The notes: generated from the letters alone by a model not told the origin. 64,000 nucleotides of DNA from Paenibacillus sp. RUD330 (GCF_002243345.2 NZ_CP022655.2:3474501-3538500); one strand, 5' to 3'; positions 32,600 to 42,824 are shown, numbered from the stretch's first letter. Numbers and translations are program-made.

Positions 32600-34969
32600 T
32601 CAGGAGCCGGCCGCCGCCGGCTTGACGATCCGGACCTCATGCTCGCCTTCGCCATCGACGTCCGCATAACAGCCCTCTCCGTCCGCCTCCAGCCTGATCC
32701 GGAGTCCGTCCAGCAGCACGGCTGCCGCCCCCAGCGTCTCGCCCGGCAAGCGCAGCCTCACGGTCCAGCCTTCGCCCTGCAGCCTCCAGCGGTACACATC
32801 CTCATCTTCCGCAAGCCGGATCTCATAATGCCGCAGCTCCGCCGCGTGCTCGCCCAGGCCGAAGCCGACGTTGCGGATGGCGGCTTCCTTCCATTCCTCC
32901 GGCAAGTGGGGCCGCAGCGTCAGATGCTTGCGGAACGCTTCCGGACCGATGCCGAACATGTACGCCGCAAGCGGCCACACGATGCCGTAATTGGTCCATG
33001 CCTGCACGAAGCAGCCATAGTCGGGAGACATCTCCGACATGGAGCCCGGCAGCCTCCGGTTGAAGGTGGAGGCGATCATCCGCGCATAGCGGAGCGATTC
33101 GTCCATCCGGCCGTAACGCGCCTCCGCCACCGCTTGCACGCCGGTCGATATCGTCATCATCTGATCGCGGTACATGCCGGACAAATACGTTCCCCAGCGG
33201 CCCGTGAACTCCTCGCCGGCCATCCGGTCCAGCGCGCGGATCGCCTGAGGCCGCGGAGCGAGCCCGGCTTCCATCGGCGTGTTGATGACCCAGTTTTTGA
33301 ACAGCCACGGCTTCTCGAGCTCGGGATGCAGCCCTTCCATGCCGGCCTTCATGGCAAGGAGATCGTCCACGGCGTTATCCGCGCCGAATTGCCTGGCCCT
33401 CTCGATGTAGAGATCGATCCTCTCCCTGACCTTGCCGACCGGAGCCATGGCGTCCGCATAGAGGCCTTCCTCCTCCAGCCACATGCCCCGGTTGACGGCC
33501 TCCCCGACCCGGACGGCAAGCTCCGACCAGCGGCTGCGTCCGCTCTCGTCTCCAAGCAGGGCCGCCATCTCCGATGCGGCGTTGAGCGCGGTCCACGTAT
33601 AGACGGCTGTATCGATCAGCTCGACGTTCAAGCCCTCGATCTCAATGATGCCGTAGCCTTCCGGCAGCAGGTCGCCGTCGGGGTCCATCTCCCCGAGCAG
33701 CCAGTCCAGTCCCTTCTGCACGGAAGGATAGAGCTCGCCAAGGAGCGCGGCATCTCCCGTCCATCTCAGCACCTCCCACAGGCAGGAGATGAAATGGGCG
33801 GTCTCCTGCGTATTGCCGGGATGGGCGGCAAGCCCGTTCGTCGACATCTCGTGGATGATGCGTCCGTTCCCGTTCGCCTGCTCCGAAGCCCGGTGCAGCA
33901 GCCTCACCGTATCCAGAGCCGTCTGCATGCCTCCCGATGCCAGCAGCCCGGGAATCGCATAGCTGCTGTCGCAGCCGAACCACCATGGATACTCCGGCTG
34001 GCCGGCCCCGAGTCCCCTGCCGACACCCGGAACATCCCGAAGCAGCCAGTCCTGATGGAATTTCACCCAGTGAAAGGTTTTCTGCAGATGCTTGTCGGGG
34101 ATGTCCAGCTCGGAGGCGGACAACAGCCTTTCATACCGCAGCACCTTGGCCGTCCACAGCTCTTCGGCCGAGCCGAGCAGCTTCTCGAGGCTTGCCAGCG
34201 CGTCGGGCTCGCTGTGCAGCGAGCCTGCAACGGCGAACCGCAGCTCGGTCCCTCCCCGGGCGGGAAGGTGCACGCCGGCGTATTTCAGCTCGCCGCCGAC
34301 GCCCTTGCCCGCGGTCCAATGCGGCCCGAACAGCTCCCGGTCGATTGCGCAATCCGAGGCAGGAAGCGCAGAGCCGGCAGCGACATGCCAAGGCTGATGC
34401 TCATCGCTTGCGGTGAAGACGCCTCGCTCCGGATGGAACCGGCCTTGATCGAACCCTTCCCGCCATTCCATTCCTTCCGAGAACCAGACCGGACTGAGAT
34501 CGGTCCGAACCAGGAAATGGACATCCAATGAGCGCGGACGATCGAGAAGATTTCGAATGTCGAACGACACCAGAATGCCTTGCTCGCCGTCAGGGCAAAA
34601 CTGCCTGCGGACGATTTCCAGACCGAGCCCGCCCATCGTGTACCGATGCTCGTTGTGGAAGGGATGGTTCACGAAAATGCGGGCCTCCGTCAGCCAGACA
34701 GGCGTCTCTCCCGAAGCTCCGCCATCGTCTTCCCGATCCCGGATGCCGAGCCAGAAGCCGTCGAGAAGCTTGACGGGATGCAGCCACAGCCCGCCCATCT
34801 CAAGCTTGACGTGATGGCCGAAATCCGGAAAGCCTCCGTTCTGTCCCCCGATCAGGCACGCCCTGCTGCCCGCACAAAGGAACAGATCCTGCCACGAGGC
34901 TCCCTCCGCGCTTCCCTCTTCCTTATATGGAGCCAGCGCCGGCCCTGTGTCCCATACCTTCATGTTCAT
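32600..34969 (-). CDS. (alpha/alpha)6-barrel glycosidase, family uncertain
   Basis: 789 residues. An N-terminal beta-sandwich (about 1-290) precedes a helical catalytic barrel. Aromatic and acidic patches typical of such barrels are visible: PEYPWWFGCDSSYA (about 335), NGRIIHEMSTNG (about 376), a DTAVYTWTALN segment and AWTNYGIVWPLAAYMFG near the C-terminus. This layout fits the GH15/GH63/GH116-like clan, but I cannot assign the family. No signal peptide, so it is cytoplasmic and likely trims an imported oligosaccharide. It is the last gene of the operon; its start overlaps the upstream stop as TAATG behind AGGAGG. Confidence 0.8.
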   Translation of the reverse strand: MNMKVWDTGPALAPYKEEGSAEGASWQDLFLCAGSRACLIGGQNGGFPDFGHHVKLEMGGLWLHPVKLLDGFWLGIRDREDDGGASGETPVWLTEARIFVNHPFHNEHRYTMGGLGLEIVRRQFCPDGEQGILVSFDIRNLLDRPRSLDVHFLVRTDLSPVWFSEGMEWREGFDQGRFHPERGVFTASDEHQPWHVAAGSALPASDCAIDRELFGPHWTAGKGVGGELKYAGVHLPARGGTELRFAVAGSLHSEPDALASLEKLLGSAEELWTAKVLRYERLLSASELDIPDKHLQKTFHWVKFHQDWLLRDVPGVGRGLGAGQPEYPWWFGCDSSYAIPGLLASGGMQTALDTVRLLHRASEQANGNGRIIHEMSTNGLAAHPGNTQETAHFISCLWEVLRWTGDAALLGELYPSVQKGLDWLLGEMDPDGDLLPEGYGIIEIEGLNVELIDTAVYTWTALNAASEMAALLGDESGRSRWSELAVRVGEAVNRGMWLEEEGLYADAMAPVGKVRERIDLYIERARQFGADNAVDDLLAMKAGMEGLHPELEKPWLFKNWVINTPMEAGLAPRPQAIRALDRMAGEEFTGRWGTYLSGMYRDQMMTISTGVQAVAEARYGRMDESLRYARMIASTFNRRLPGSMSEMSPDYGCFVQAWTNYGIVWPLAAYMFGIGPEAFRKHLTLRPHLPEEWKEAAIRNVGFGLGEHAAELRHYEIRLAEDEDVYRWRLQGEGWTVRLRLPGETLGAAAVLLDGLRIRLEADGEGCYADVDGEGEHEVRIVKPAAAGS

Positions 34970-37284
34970 TATCCATTCCTCCTATCGGTAAAAAAGCGGT
35001 CCGCTGCCGCGGCAGCGGCATAACAGAGGCAGCCGGCAGCGAGCGTAGCGGTCACTCCGGCCTCCATCGAGACGGCTGCGCCGAGCAGGGAGCCCCAGAT
35101 GCCGGCCAAGCCGCTCACGGCAAAGAAATAGGCGGAAGATCCCGGCAGCCGCCGGTCATCCTCGCGAAGCCCGGACGGAAGCGGCATGCCCATCGGCAGG
35201 CCGAGCAGCAAAGCGGTGACGCCGACGAATGCCAGCCGCGCGCTGTCGCCGGACACGAGAAGACTCTCCGACAGGGCAGGCTCCGCCAGCAGCAGCAGCA
35301 CCGCTGCCGCAAAAGCGGCCCCGGCGCCGGCATAGGCCGGAAGGCGGAGACGCCCTGCCGCCGCGCTCCCCAGGCTTCCGCCGAGCAGCAGCGGCATGAT
35401 GACGGCGATGGAGGCGAGCGCCGGACTGCCGAGATACAGCAGAGCCTTTTGGATGAGCGCCGTCTGGACGGCCATATAACCGATTCCGAGCAGAAGATAG
35501 AGCGGATAGGATTTCAAGCGCGGCTTTCCGGTCCGCAGCCTGGAAGCCCGTCCTGGCCCGTACTCTCCGATGCCGATGACGAATGCGGCCAGCAGGGTCA
35601 AAGCCGCGGCGGCAGCGAGCCATTGCCAGAGGGCGGGCGGCAGCCCGGGATCCACCTGGAAGAAGAACGGCCGGTCATCCTTGACGGGATGGACCGCGTA
35701 GTCCGAATTCCGCACGAACCGGTCGAAGGGGACCTGGCCTTGAACGAGCGGCTTCAGCAGCTCCTCGTCGGAGTCCGGAAGGAACAGCGGCCGCAGCCCC
35801 AGCGAACGCGCCCCGGTCTGTAGCAGGTTCAGCTGGCTCGAGCCGAGCGGCGTGTTCTGGATCAGGGACAGGGTAAGCTGCGGCGAGGCCGACTGGTCCG
35901 TCGCCAGGAGCAGGGCCGTGTGGCGGGAAGCTTCCGCCGCCGTGCGCTCCCCGTCCGACATAAGCGCTTCAAGGCCCGTATAATAGGCGCGGACGCCTTC
36001 GATGCCTTGATGGGACAGGATGGCGAGCCTTCCTCCCGGCGCCAGCTTGGCCAAATACGCCTTGAACGCTTCCCTGGTGAACACATAGTTTTCAGACAAG
36101 GCCTGGCCGCCCATGCCGCCAACCTGCGAATAGACGAGATCAAGGACGATCAGGTCGTAACCGCCGGCGCTCCGGGTGAGCACGCTCCTTCCGTCGCCGA
36201 CGACGGTCTTGACGCCGGGACGATCCAGGAGGCCTCCGTTGTAGTCCGCCTGCTCCCTCATGCTCCGGACGATGCCGGAGCTCAGCTCGACGGCAGTGAC
36301 ATCCTTGGCTCCGGCAAGCAGCGCGTACAGAATGTCGCGTCCCCCGCCCGCTCCGATGACGGCGGTCCGATCCGCCCGGCCAGCGGCGAACGGCAGGAAC
36401 TCGATATCCCGGGCAAGGCCGGCAACGGAGCTCAGGCTGCCGTCGAACCGGTACATGTAGCTTCCGGCGCCGCCGTTGACGAACAGCATGCGGCGTCTGT
36501 CATCCGCGGTCGCGACCGTGTCCGTGCGGGCGAATCCGTCCCAATGCGTCGAGACGACATGGGCGGAAGGATCGCTGCGCAGCGTCCCGACAATCGTCTT
36601 GTCAGGCGCCGCGCCGTGGAAAGCGGCGAAATCGAGCCGCCAGCCGTCCAGCTGCCTGGCCGTCTCGAAGGCGGGCGGCGCCGCAGCGAGCAGCAGCACG
36701 GCTGCCAGGACGGCATATCTCCTCCTCTTGCCCCGCCCGCCGGCAAACAAGGCGAGCGCCGCCGCGAACGCAGGCATCGACATGAGGAATACAGCCGCGA
36801 AGCCGCCGAGCCGCTCCGTCAGAATGTAGCCGCACAGCGCGCCGGCCGCTGCGCCGAGCAGATCGGCCGCATATACGGCCGGCGCGGGAGCGGCCCCGGA
36901 GGCGAGAGCCCGGCCCGTGACCCAGCCGAAAAGCAGGAACGGCAGCGCGCACAACAGCGCGTAAAAGACAAGCTGCCCCGAATAGGGAAAACGGGCCAGG
37001 ACAAAGCTCAGGAGGATGGCGTATCCTCCCGCAGCGATGCTTGCCCAGCCCGCAGGAGCCGCAGCCTGCATCCTGCCGGCCTTGCCTCCGAACCGGACGG
37101 CGGCGTAAGCGCCGGCGCCGGTGCCGAGGACGGCCAGCGAGATCAGAAGCGACACGTAATGATATTGAAGCAGCACGCCGAGCACGTTCGTCAGCGCGAT
37201 TTCCAGTCCCAGCATGGATGCCGACAGCAGGCCGACGCCTGCCAGCCATCCCGCTCCGCTTCGGTTCAAGGTCAGCTTGGCCAT
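34969..37284 (-). CDS. Membrane protein with a spermidine-synthase-like methyltransferase-fold domain
   Basis: 771 residues. About seven hydrophobic segments at the N-terminus and about six at the C-terminus flank a soluble Rossmann domain (about residues 230-480). This domain has the nucleotide-binding motif VIGAGGGRDILYAL followed by the acidic strand end VTAVELS, and a GDGRSVL stretch, as in aminopropyltransferases (SpeE). Proteins of this MFS-plus-SpeE layout are annotated as spermine/spermidine synthase-like, but their reaction is largely unproven. It sits 7 bp behind a sugar permease gene and is coupled to the glycosidase gene, an odd place for such a protein. Confidence 0.82.
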   Translation of the reverse strand: MAKLTLNRSGAGWLAGVGLLSASMLGLEIALTNVLGVLLQYHYVSLLISLAVLGTGAGAYAAVRFGGKAGRMQAAAPAGWASIAAGGYAILLSFVLARFPYSGQLVFYALLCALPFLLFGWVTGRALASGAAPAPAVYAADLLGAAAGALCGYILTERLGGFAAVFLMSMPAFAAALALFAGGRGKRRRYAVLAAVLLLAAAPPAFETARQLDGWRLDFAAFHGAAPDKTIVGTLRSDPSAHVVSTHWDGFARTDTVATADDRRRMLFVNGGAGSYMYRFDGSLSSVAGLARDIEFLPFAAGRADRTAVIGAGGGRDILYALLAGAKDVTAVELSSGIVRSMREQADYNGGLLDRPGVKTVVGDGRSVLTRSAGGYDLIVLDLVYSQVGGMGGQALSENYVFTREAFKAYLAKLAPGGRLAILSHQGIEGVRAYYTGLEALMSDGERTAAEASRHTALLLATDQSASPQLTLSLIQNTPLGSSQLNLLQTGARSLGLRPLFLPDSDEELLKPLVQGQVPFDRFVRNSDYAVHPVKDDRPFFFQVDPGLPPALWQWLAAAAALTLLAAFVIGIGEYGPGRASRLRTGKPRLKSYPLYLLLGIGYMAVQTALIQKALLYLGSPALASIAVIMPLLLGGSLGSAAAGRLRLPAYAGAGAAFAAAVLLLLAEPALSESLLVSGDSARLAFVGVTALLLGLPMGMPLPSGLREDDRRLPGSSAYFFAVSGLAGIWGSLLGAAVSMEAGVTATLAAGCLCYAAAAAADRFFTDRRNG

Positions 37285-37291
37285 AGGCTCG

Positions 37292-38122
37292 TTATCCTTT
37301 CATTCCGGTCAGCGTGATGCTTTCCACGAAATACTTCTGGCCGAGGAAATAGAACAGCAGCGAAGGCAGCATCGTCACGACGGAAGCCGTCATGAGGAAG
37401 TTCCACTGAACGTTGTTCTCGCTCTTGAAGAAGTTGATGCCGAGCGCCAGCGTATACAGCTCCGGCTTGTTCAGGTACAGCAGCGGAGTCATGAAATCGT
37501 TCCAGACGCCGTTGAACTGGAGGATGGCCACCGTGATGATCGCAGGAATGGTCAGCGGCAGAATGATGCGGACGAGAATGCCGAGCGTGCTGGCGCCGTC
37601 GATCTTGGCCGCCTCCTCCATCTCGACGGGTATCGTCATGAAGAACTGCCTCAGCAGGAAGATATAAAAGGCCGTGCCGAAAAAGGCCGGCACGATCAGC
37701 GGCAGCAGCGAGTTCATCCATCCGAGCTCCTTGAACAGGTAGAACACCGGAATCATCGTGACCGAGGTCGGCAGCATCATCGTCGAGAGCATGAGGATGA
37801 ACAGCATGTTTTTGCCCTTCGCCTTGAAGCGGGCGAATCCGTACGCGACGACCGTGCAGGACAGCACCGTTCCGATGATGTTCGGCACGGTGACGGCAAG
37901 CGTGTTGAGCAGCCAGCGGCCGAACGGCAGGCCCGTGAAGGTCGTGATGTAGTTGTCCCAGCGGATCGGATCGGGAATCCACTTGACGGGAACCGTGAAC
38001 ACTTGGTACGACTCCTTCAGCGAAGTGGACAGCATCCAGGCGAAGGGAATCAGCATCACGAGCGAGCCGGCCAGAAGCAGCGCATACACGACGGTTTGAT
38101 GAAGCCATTTGTTTGTACGCAT
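37292..38122 (-). CDS. Sugar ABC transporter permease, MalG type (island 2)
   Basis: About 276 residues with six hydrophobic segments and the EAA loop EEAAKIDGAST near residue 170. The ATG chosen (MRTNKW) has GGAAGTAAAGG upstream and lies 4 bp after the upstream permease stop; a start 8 codons earlier would overlap it. Confidence 0.92.
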   Translation of the reverse strand: MRTNKWLHQTVVYALLLAGSLVMLIPFAWMLSTSLKESYQVFTVPVKWIPDPIRWDNYITTFTGLPFGRWLLNTLAVTVPNIIGTVLSCTVVAYGFARFKAKGKNMLFILMLSTMMLPTSVTMIPVFYLFKELGWMNSLLPLIVPAFFGTAFYIFLLRQFFMTIPVEMEEAAKIDGASTLGILVRIILPLTIPAIITVAILQFNGVWNDFMTPLLYLNKPELYTLALGINFFKSENNVQWNFLMTASVVTMLPSLLFYFLGQKYFVESITLTGMKG

Positions 38123-38126
38123 GCCT

Positions 38127-39077
38127 TTACTTCCTTTCCCCTTCATAGTAGACCCAGGCGTCCGAGGACTTCACGACGATCAGCGTCAGCACCAGAATGA
38201 TGATGAACAGGAACCAGGCAAGCGCGGAGGCGTAGCCCATGTTGAAGTTCTCGAACGCATGCTGGAACAGGTAATAATTGTAGAACAGCGTGGAGTTCAT
38301 CGGTCCGCCTTTGGTCATGACATAGGCCTGCCCGAACGTCTGCAGCGCGCCGACGATGCCCATGATCAGGTTGAAGAAGATCGTCGGAGTCAGCATCGGG
38401 ACGGTGACGTTTTTGAGCTTCTGCCAAGCGTTGGCTCCGTCGAGGTCGGCCGCCTCGTACAGGGACGGCGAGATGCCCTTCAGGCCGGCCAGCCAGATGA
38501 TCATGCCGCCGCCTACTCCCCAGAGGCTCATGATGACCATGGAAGGCATCGCCCAGTTGGGATCGTAGATCCAGCCCGGTCCCGAGATGCCGAAGTAGCC
38601 GAGGATCGTATTGAATAATCCGATTTCCGGATTGAATATCCACATCCATAGAACCATGACCGAAACGCCGCTGACGACGGCCGGCATATAGAAGATCGTG
38701 CGGAACAGCCTCATTCCCCAGGCGGCCTGATTGAGCAGCAGGGCAAGCGCAAGCGAGAACACCAGTCCCAGCGGTACGGACAAGACGGAGTAGAGAACGG
38801 TTACTTTGAGCGAAGTCCAAAAAAGCGGATCATGATTCAGCGCCTTGGAATAGTTTTTGAAGCCGATAAATTTTGCCGGCGTCAGCAGATCCCATTTGGT
38901 CAGGCTGATGATAAACGAAGCGATCATCGGACCGAGCACGAAAGCCAGGAATCCGATCAGCCAAGGAGAGATCAGCACATAAAACCATATGGCTTCCTTG
39001 CTTGTAGCCCGCATGGCCTTCTTGCGGGGAGCAGCTGCGGTTGTTGCGGAAGCGCCGTCCATCTCCGGCATAGTCAT
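38127..39077 (-). CDS. Sugar ABC transporter permease, MalF type (island 2)
   Basis: 316 residues: a charged N-terminus of about 30 residues, six hydrophobic segments and the EAA loop YEAADLDGANAWQK near residue 205. It partners the permease encoded just downstream and the lipoprotein encoded upstream. Confidence 0.92.
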   Translation of the reverse strand: MTMPEMDGASATTAAAPRKKAMRATSKEAIWFYVLISPWLIGFLAFVLGPMIASFIISLTKWDLLTPAKFIGFKNYSKALNHDPLFWTSLKVTVLYSVLSVPLGLVFSLALALLLNQAAWGMRLFRTIFYMPAVVSGVSVMVLWMWIFNPEIGLFNTILGYFGISGPGWIYDPNWAMPSMVIMSLWGVGGGMIIWLAGLKGISPSLYEAADLDGANAWQKLKNVTVPMLTPTIFFNLIMGIVGALQTFGQAYVMTKGGPMNSTLFYNYYLFQHAFENFNMGYASALAWFLFIIILVLTLIVVKSSDAWVYYEGERK

Positions 39078-39214
39078 CTTTTATCACCTCAAGCGGATTA
39101 AGTGGGACCGATTCCGCCGCCTCAAGGCATGCGGCTGGTCCGTTTCGTTGCGGGACGGGATCCGGGCAGCCGGACAGGGGAAGACGATCCGCTTCCCCTC
39201 TCTGCTGCGCGGCA

Positions 39215-39234
39215 GCGCCGCCAAGAGGCGGCGC
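39215..39234. other. Intercistronic stem-loop after the solute-binding protein gene
   Basis: GCGCCGCC-AAGA-GGCGGCGC, a perfect 8-bp stem, lies just after the stop codon of the binding-protein gene in the 167-bp gap before the permease gene. There is no T-run. Such structures commonly protect the binding-protein mRNA and lower expression of the permeases. Confidence 0.6.
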
Positions 39235-39244
39235 CATCCTAGGC

Positions 39245-40597
39245 TTACTCGGATTTGGCCGTTTGCAGGTCCGCATCGCCTTGCTTGGCGGCTGCGTCCA
39301 GCTCTTTTTTCACGTCGATCGGCTTGCCGAGCATCATTTTGTCCATGACGGATTGCAGCGTCTTGCCTCCGGTCGTGCTGAAGTAAGGGCTTGTTTTTTC
39401 CGGGAAGTCCTTGATGTTCGGGATGTCGTCGAGGAACGGCTTGAGCGCCTCGTCCGCCGTCTGGCCGAGCTTCTCTGCGGTAGCTTTGACCGCTGTGAAC
39501 GCGTAGGCTCCGAGAAGCTCCTGTCCTTCGGGACCGGTCAGGTATTTCAGATAGCTCCAGGCTTCGTCCTTGTTGGCCGACTTGGAGTACAGGCCATAAC
39601 CGGCGTAGCAGATCGTATTGGCCGCTCCGCTCGGGCCGGCCGGCATGCTGACGACGCCGAAGCTCAGGTCCTTGTTGCTCTTGTAATCCGTCACCGGCCA
39701 GCGGCCGCCTACGCTCATCGCCACCTTGCCTGTCGCGAACAGATCGACGCCCTTGAATGCCGCGCTCTCGGTGCTGGACGGGGAAATGCGGTCCTTCTGG
39801 TACATGTCCTGGTACAGCTCAAGCGCTTTCACCGTTCCGTCGCTGTTCATGAAGCCGTCGAACTTCTCGCCGTCGGGGCTGATGACGCTGCCGCCGTACG
39901 CATTGATTAGAGGCAGGACCGCGCGCGTCCAGGCGCCTGGCAGGTTGACTCCCCACTGGGTGATGCGGTCGCCGTCCTTCTTCGTCAGCTTTTTGGCCGT
40001 GTCGTACAGCTGCTCCCAGGTCCAGCCTGCTTGCGGATAGGGCAGTCCCGCTTCGTCGAACAGTTTTTTGTTGTAGAACACGGCCAGGTCGGAATAGTCC
40101 TTCGGCAGCGTGTAGTATTTGTCTCCGAGCTTGCCGACGTCGAGGACGTTCGTATAGTAATCGTCCAGCTTGATTCCGTTGCCGCCCTGGATATAGGAGG
40201 TCAGGTCTTCAAGCGACCCCTTGTTCATGAACATGCTGATGTCTCCGTCGCCGATCTGGAATACATCCGGCGCCTGGCCGGCTGCGATCTGCGTCAGCAG
40301 CTTCGTGCCGTATTGATCCGGCACGGATTCGATGGACACCTTTACGTTCGGATGCGCTTTCATATAATTGTCCGCAATTTGCTGCTGGATCTTGAGGCTG
40401 TCTCCTCCGTCCCACGTTCCGACGCGGAGCTTGACCTCTTTCGCTTCCGTGCCGCCTGAAGCGTCTGCGTTGCTCGCTTTGCCGCTGTTCCCGCTTGCCG
40501 CGTTGCCGGAATTGGAGCCTGAATTCGTACCGCAGGCCGTCAGCGCGATCGCCGCCGACATCCCGATGGCCAGTAATGCGGTTCCTTTGATCTTCAT
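39245..40597 (-). CDS. ABC sugar transporter solute-binding lipoprotein (island 2)
   Basis: 450 residues. The signal peptide ends in the lipobox ALTAC with lipidated Cys22, followed by a Ser/Gly/Asn-rich linker. The mature protein is a family-1 extracellular solute-binding protein with an LRVGTWDGGDSLK start and the SVPDQYGTKLLTQIAAGQAPDV-type segment typical of maltose/oligosaccharide binders. No ATPase gene is present in the operon. Confidence 0.92.
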   Translation of the reverse strand: MKIKGTALLAIGMSAAIALTACGTNSGSNSGNAASGNSGKASNADASGGTEAKEVKLRVGTWDGGDSLKIQQQIADNYMKAHPNVKVSIESVPDQYGTKLLTQIAAGQAPDVFQIGDGDISMFMNKGSLEDLTSYIQGGNGIKLDDYYTNVLDVGKLGDKYYTLPKDYSDLAVFYNKKLFDEAGLPYPQAGWTWEQLYDTAKKLTKKDGDRITQWGVNLPGAWTRAVLPLINAYGGSVISPDGEKFDGFMNSDGTVKALELYQDMYQKDRISPSSTESAAFKGVDLFATGKVAMSVGGRWPVTDYKSNKDLSFGVVSMPAGPSGAANTICYAGYGLYSKSANKDEAWSYLKYLTGPEGQELLGAYAFTAVKATAEKLGQTADEALKPFLDDIPNIKDFPEKTSPYFSTTGGKTLQSVMDKMMLGKPIDVKKELDAAAKQGDADLQTAKSE

Positions 40598-40673
40598 GCT
40601 TGGAACACCCCTCTAAAGTAGTGGTTATATTAAGGGCCGGCGCGGGGCGCGGGCCCGAAATACCTTCATCCGC

Positions 40674-42800
40674 CTATTGCCGGCCTGCCAAGAAGCCTAT
40701 GTCGACGGTCCAGCCATCCGGCTGCTGGAGCACCGCAGTCCGATACTCGCCGCCAGTACGCACGATCTCCACCGCCAGCCGTCCTTCACCGATCCGCATC
40801 CCCTTGATGGACAGGCGGTTCATCCCTTCCGGCAAAGATGGCTTCAGGCTGATCGTCCTCGCGGACGGATCGAACCTCAGCCCCGTCATCGCCGTCACGA
40901 ACACGAGCGGAGTCGCAGCGGCCCATGCCTGCGGCGAGCAGGCGACCGGATAGCGGACTGCACGGCCTCTGGAAGCCGGGTATCCGCAGAACAGCTCCGG
41001 AAGGCGGCCGTTCTCGAAATGTCCGGATGCCTCCAGCAGTCCCTCCATCACGACAGCGGCTTCCTTGTCGAGGCCGTACCTGGCCAGCCCCATCAGGCAC
41101 AGCGAATTGTCATGCGGCCAGATGCTGCCGTCATGGTAGCTCATCGGATTGTAGGCTTTCTCGCCTTCCGCCATCGTGCGGATGCCGTAACCGCTGAACA
41201 TCTCCGTCGAGACGAGCCGGCGGGCAACCGCCCGCGCCCGCTCCGGCGAGACGAGGCCGGACATGAGCGCATGGCCGGGGTTGGACGTCACGGTGCCGAC
41301 CTGGGCGCTGTCTCCATCCAGGGCGATCGCGTAGTACTGGCGATCCTCCATCCAGAAGCGCTCCTCGAACCGCTGCCTGAGCGCTTCGGCTTCCGCCTCG
41401 AGGCGTCCGGCCTGAATGCTCCTCTGCGGATCGTTCAGGCTCCGGTACAGGCCGGCGAGGGACTGCTTGGCTTGATAGACGTAGCCCTGCACCTCCACCA
41501 GGGCAACAGGAGCCTCGGCGTAGCGGCCGTCCCGATGGACGACGGAATCGGCGGAATCCTTCCAGCCCTGGTTCGCGATGCCTTTGGATGACTCCTGATA
41601 ATAAGAGGTAAAGCCTCTGCCGCCGTGGTCCCCGTACCGGTCGATCCACTCCAGCGCCCTGTCCGCATGGGGCAGAAGCCGCTTGAGCGTATCCATGTCG
41701 CCGGTCCATTTGACATATTCCCCGAGCAGCACCAGGAACAGAGGCGTCGAATCCACCGAGCCGTAATACGGGTTGAAAGGAACCTGATTCGTGTTCGCCA
41801 GCTCTCCCTTGCGCAGCTCATGCATGATTTTGCCCGGCTGCTCGTCGCGCCAAGGATCCTCCTTCGTCCCCTGGAAATGAGCCATCGTCAGAAGAGTGCC
41901 TTTGGCCGCCTCCGGCTGGATCGGCAGCAGCTGCAGCGCCGTGATGAGGCTGTCGCGGCCGAACGGCACCGCGAACCATGGCAGACCTGCGACAGGGAAC
42001 GGTCCGAAGCCGATGTCCGTCAGCAGCACGCGGATATCCTGCAGGCCGCGTCCGTACAGCCGGTTGAAGGCGGGCAGATCGCTGTCGACGGATGTCGCCT
42101 GTTCGTTCCATTCCCGGTACGAACGGCGCAATGCTTCCAATGCCTCGTCCCTCGGAACGAGCCGGGCCTGCTCCTCTCCGAACGTCGGGGCGAAGCTGAA
42201 GTGGACCGCGCTTGACTCCCCCGATTCCAGCTTCATCCGGAATGCGGCTTCCCCTTCGGCAGAGAATCGGTCCGCTTGCCTGGACCAGCTGGCGATGAGG
42301 CTGCGCTTGATGCCGTCCAAGCCGTCATAAGCGAACGCAAGCCCGTTCTCGCCGGGCAGAGGCGGAGCCGCGACGCCTGCGCCTCCGCTCTGGAAACCCC
42401 GGATGACGAACATATCCGTGAAGTCGGCCGCGAATCGAAGCGACAGCTCGAATTCCCACGCCATCGGACTGTAGTTTGTCGCTTCGACCGTTTCATAGAG
42501 CACATCGCCGTAAATGAAGCGGGTCCGCTTGATTTCGATGGATTCCCGCCAGAGCTCCAGCTTGCCGTCCATCTCCATATGCGGATTCGTAAGCAGGATG
42601 GTGGACAAGTAATTCTCATCCGCCTCCGAGGAGAGGACAATCGGCTTCTTGCCGTTGATCCGCAGCTCCAGCATGCTGAGGAAGCGGGTGTCCTTCGTAT
42701 ACAGGCCGAAGCCTTGGCCGTCATCCTGACGCTCCGGAATATCGCCCGAATGGTCGGTCATCAGGAACAGGTCGTTCTCTTTTATCACGCGGTAGTCCAT
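40674..42800 (-). CDS. Amylo-alpha-1,6-glucosidase-like protein
   Basis: About 708 residues. An N-terminal glycogen-debranching-type beta domain (DLFLMTDHSGDIP, GLYTKDTRFLS) is followed by a GH-type (alpha/alpha)6 barrel with PFGRDSLITALQLLP near 315 and a conserved YYGSVDSTPLFL near 370; the latter region holds likely catalytic acids. It would remove alpha-1,6 glucosyl branches or act on a related oligosaccharide. The ATG (MDYRVI) was chosen because AAAGGGGA precedes it. It is the first gene of the operon and lies directly behind two LacI-type operators. Confidence 0.88.
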   Translation of the reverse strand: MDYRVIKENDLFLMTDHSGDIPERQDDGQGFGLYTKDTRFLSMLELRINGKKPIVLSSEADENYLSTILLTNPHMEMDGKLELWRESIEIKRTRFIYGDVLYETVEATNYSPMAWEFELSLRFAADFTDMFVIRGFQSGGAGVAAPPLPGENGLAFAYDGLDGIKRSLIASWSRQADRFSAEGEAAFRMKLESGESSAVHFSFAPTFGEEQARLVPRDEALEALRRSYREWNEQATSVDSDLPAFNRLYGRGLQDIRVLLTDIGFGPFPVAGLPWFAVPFGRDSLITALQLLPIQPEAAKGTLLTMAHFQGTKEDPWRDEQPGKIMHELRKGELANTNQVPFNPYYGSVDSTPLFLVLLGEYVKWTGDMDTLKRLLPHADRALEWIDRYGDHGGRGFTSYYQESSKGIANQGWKDSADSVVHRDGRYAEAPVALVEVQGYVYQAKQSLAGLYRSLNDPQRSIQAGRLEAEAEALRQRFEERFWMEDRQYYAIALDGDSAQVGTVTSNPGHALMSGLVSPERARAVARRLVSTEMFSGYGIRTMAEGEKAYNPMSYHDGSIWPHDNSLCLMGLARYGLDKEAAVVMEGLLEASGHFENGRLPELFCGYPASRGRAVRYPVACSPQAWAAATPLVFVTAMTGLRFDPSARTISLKPSLPEGMNRLSIKGMRIGEGRLAVEIVRTGGEYRTAVLQQPDGWTVDIGFLAGRQ

Positions 42801-42824
42801 GTGTATGCAATCCCCTTTAGATCC

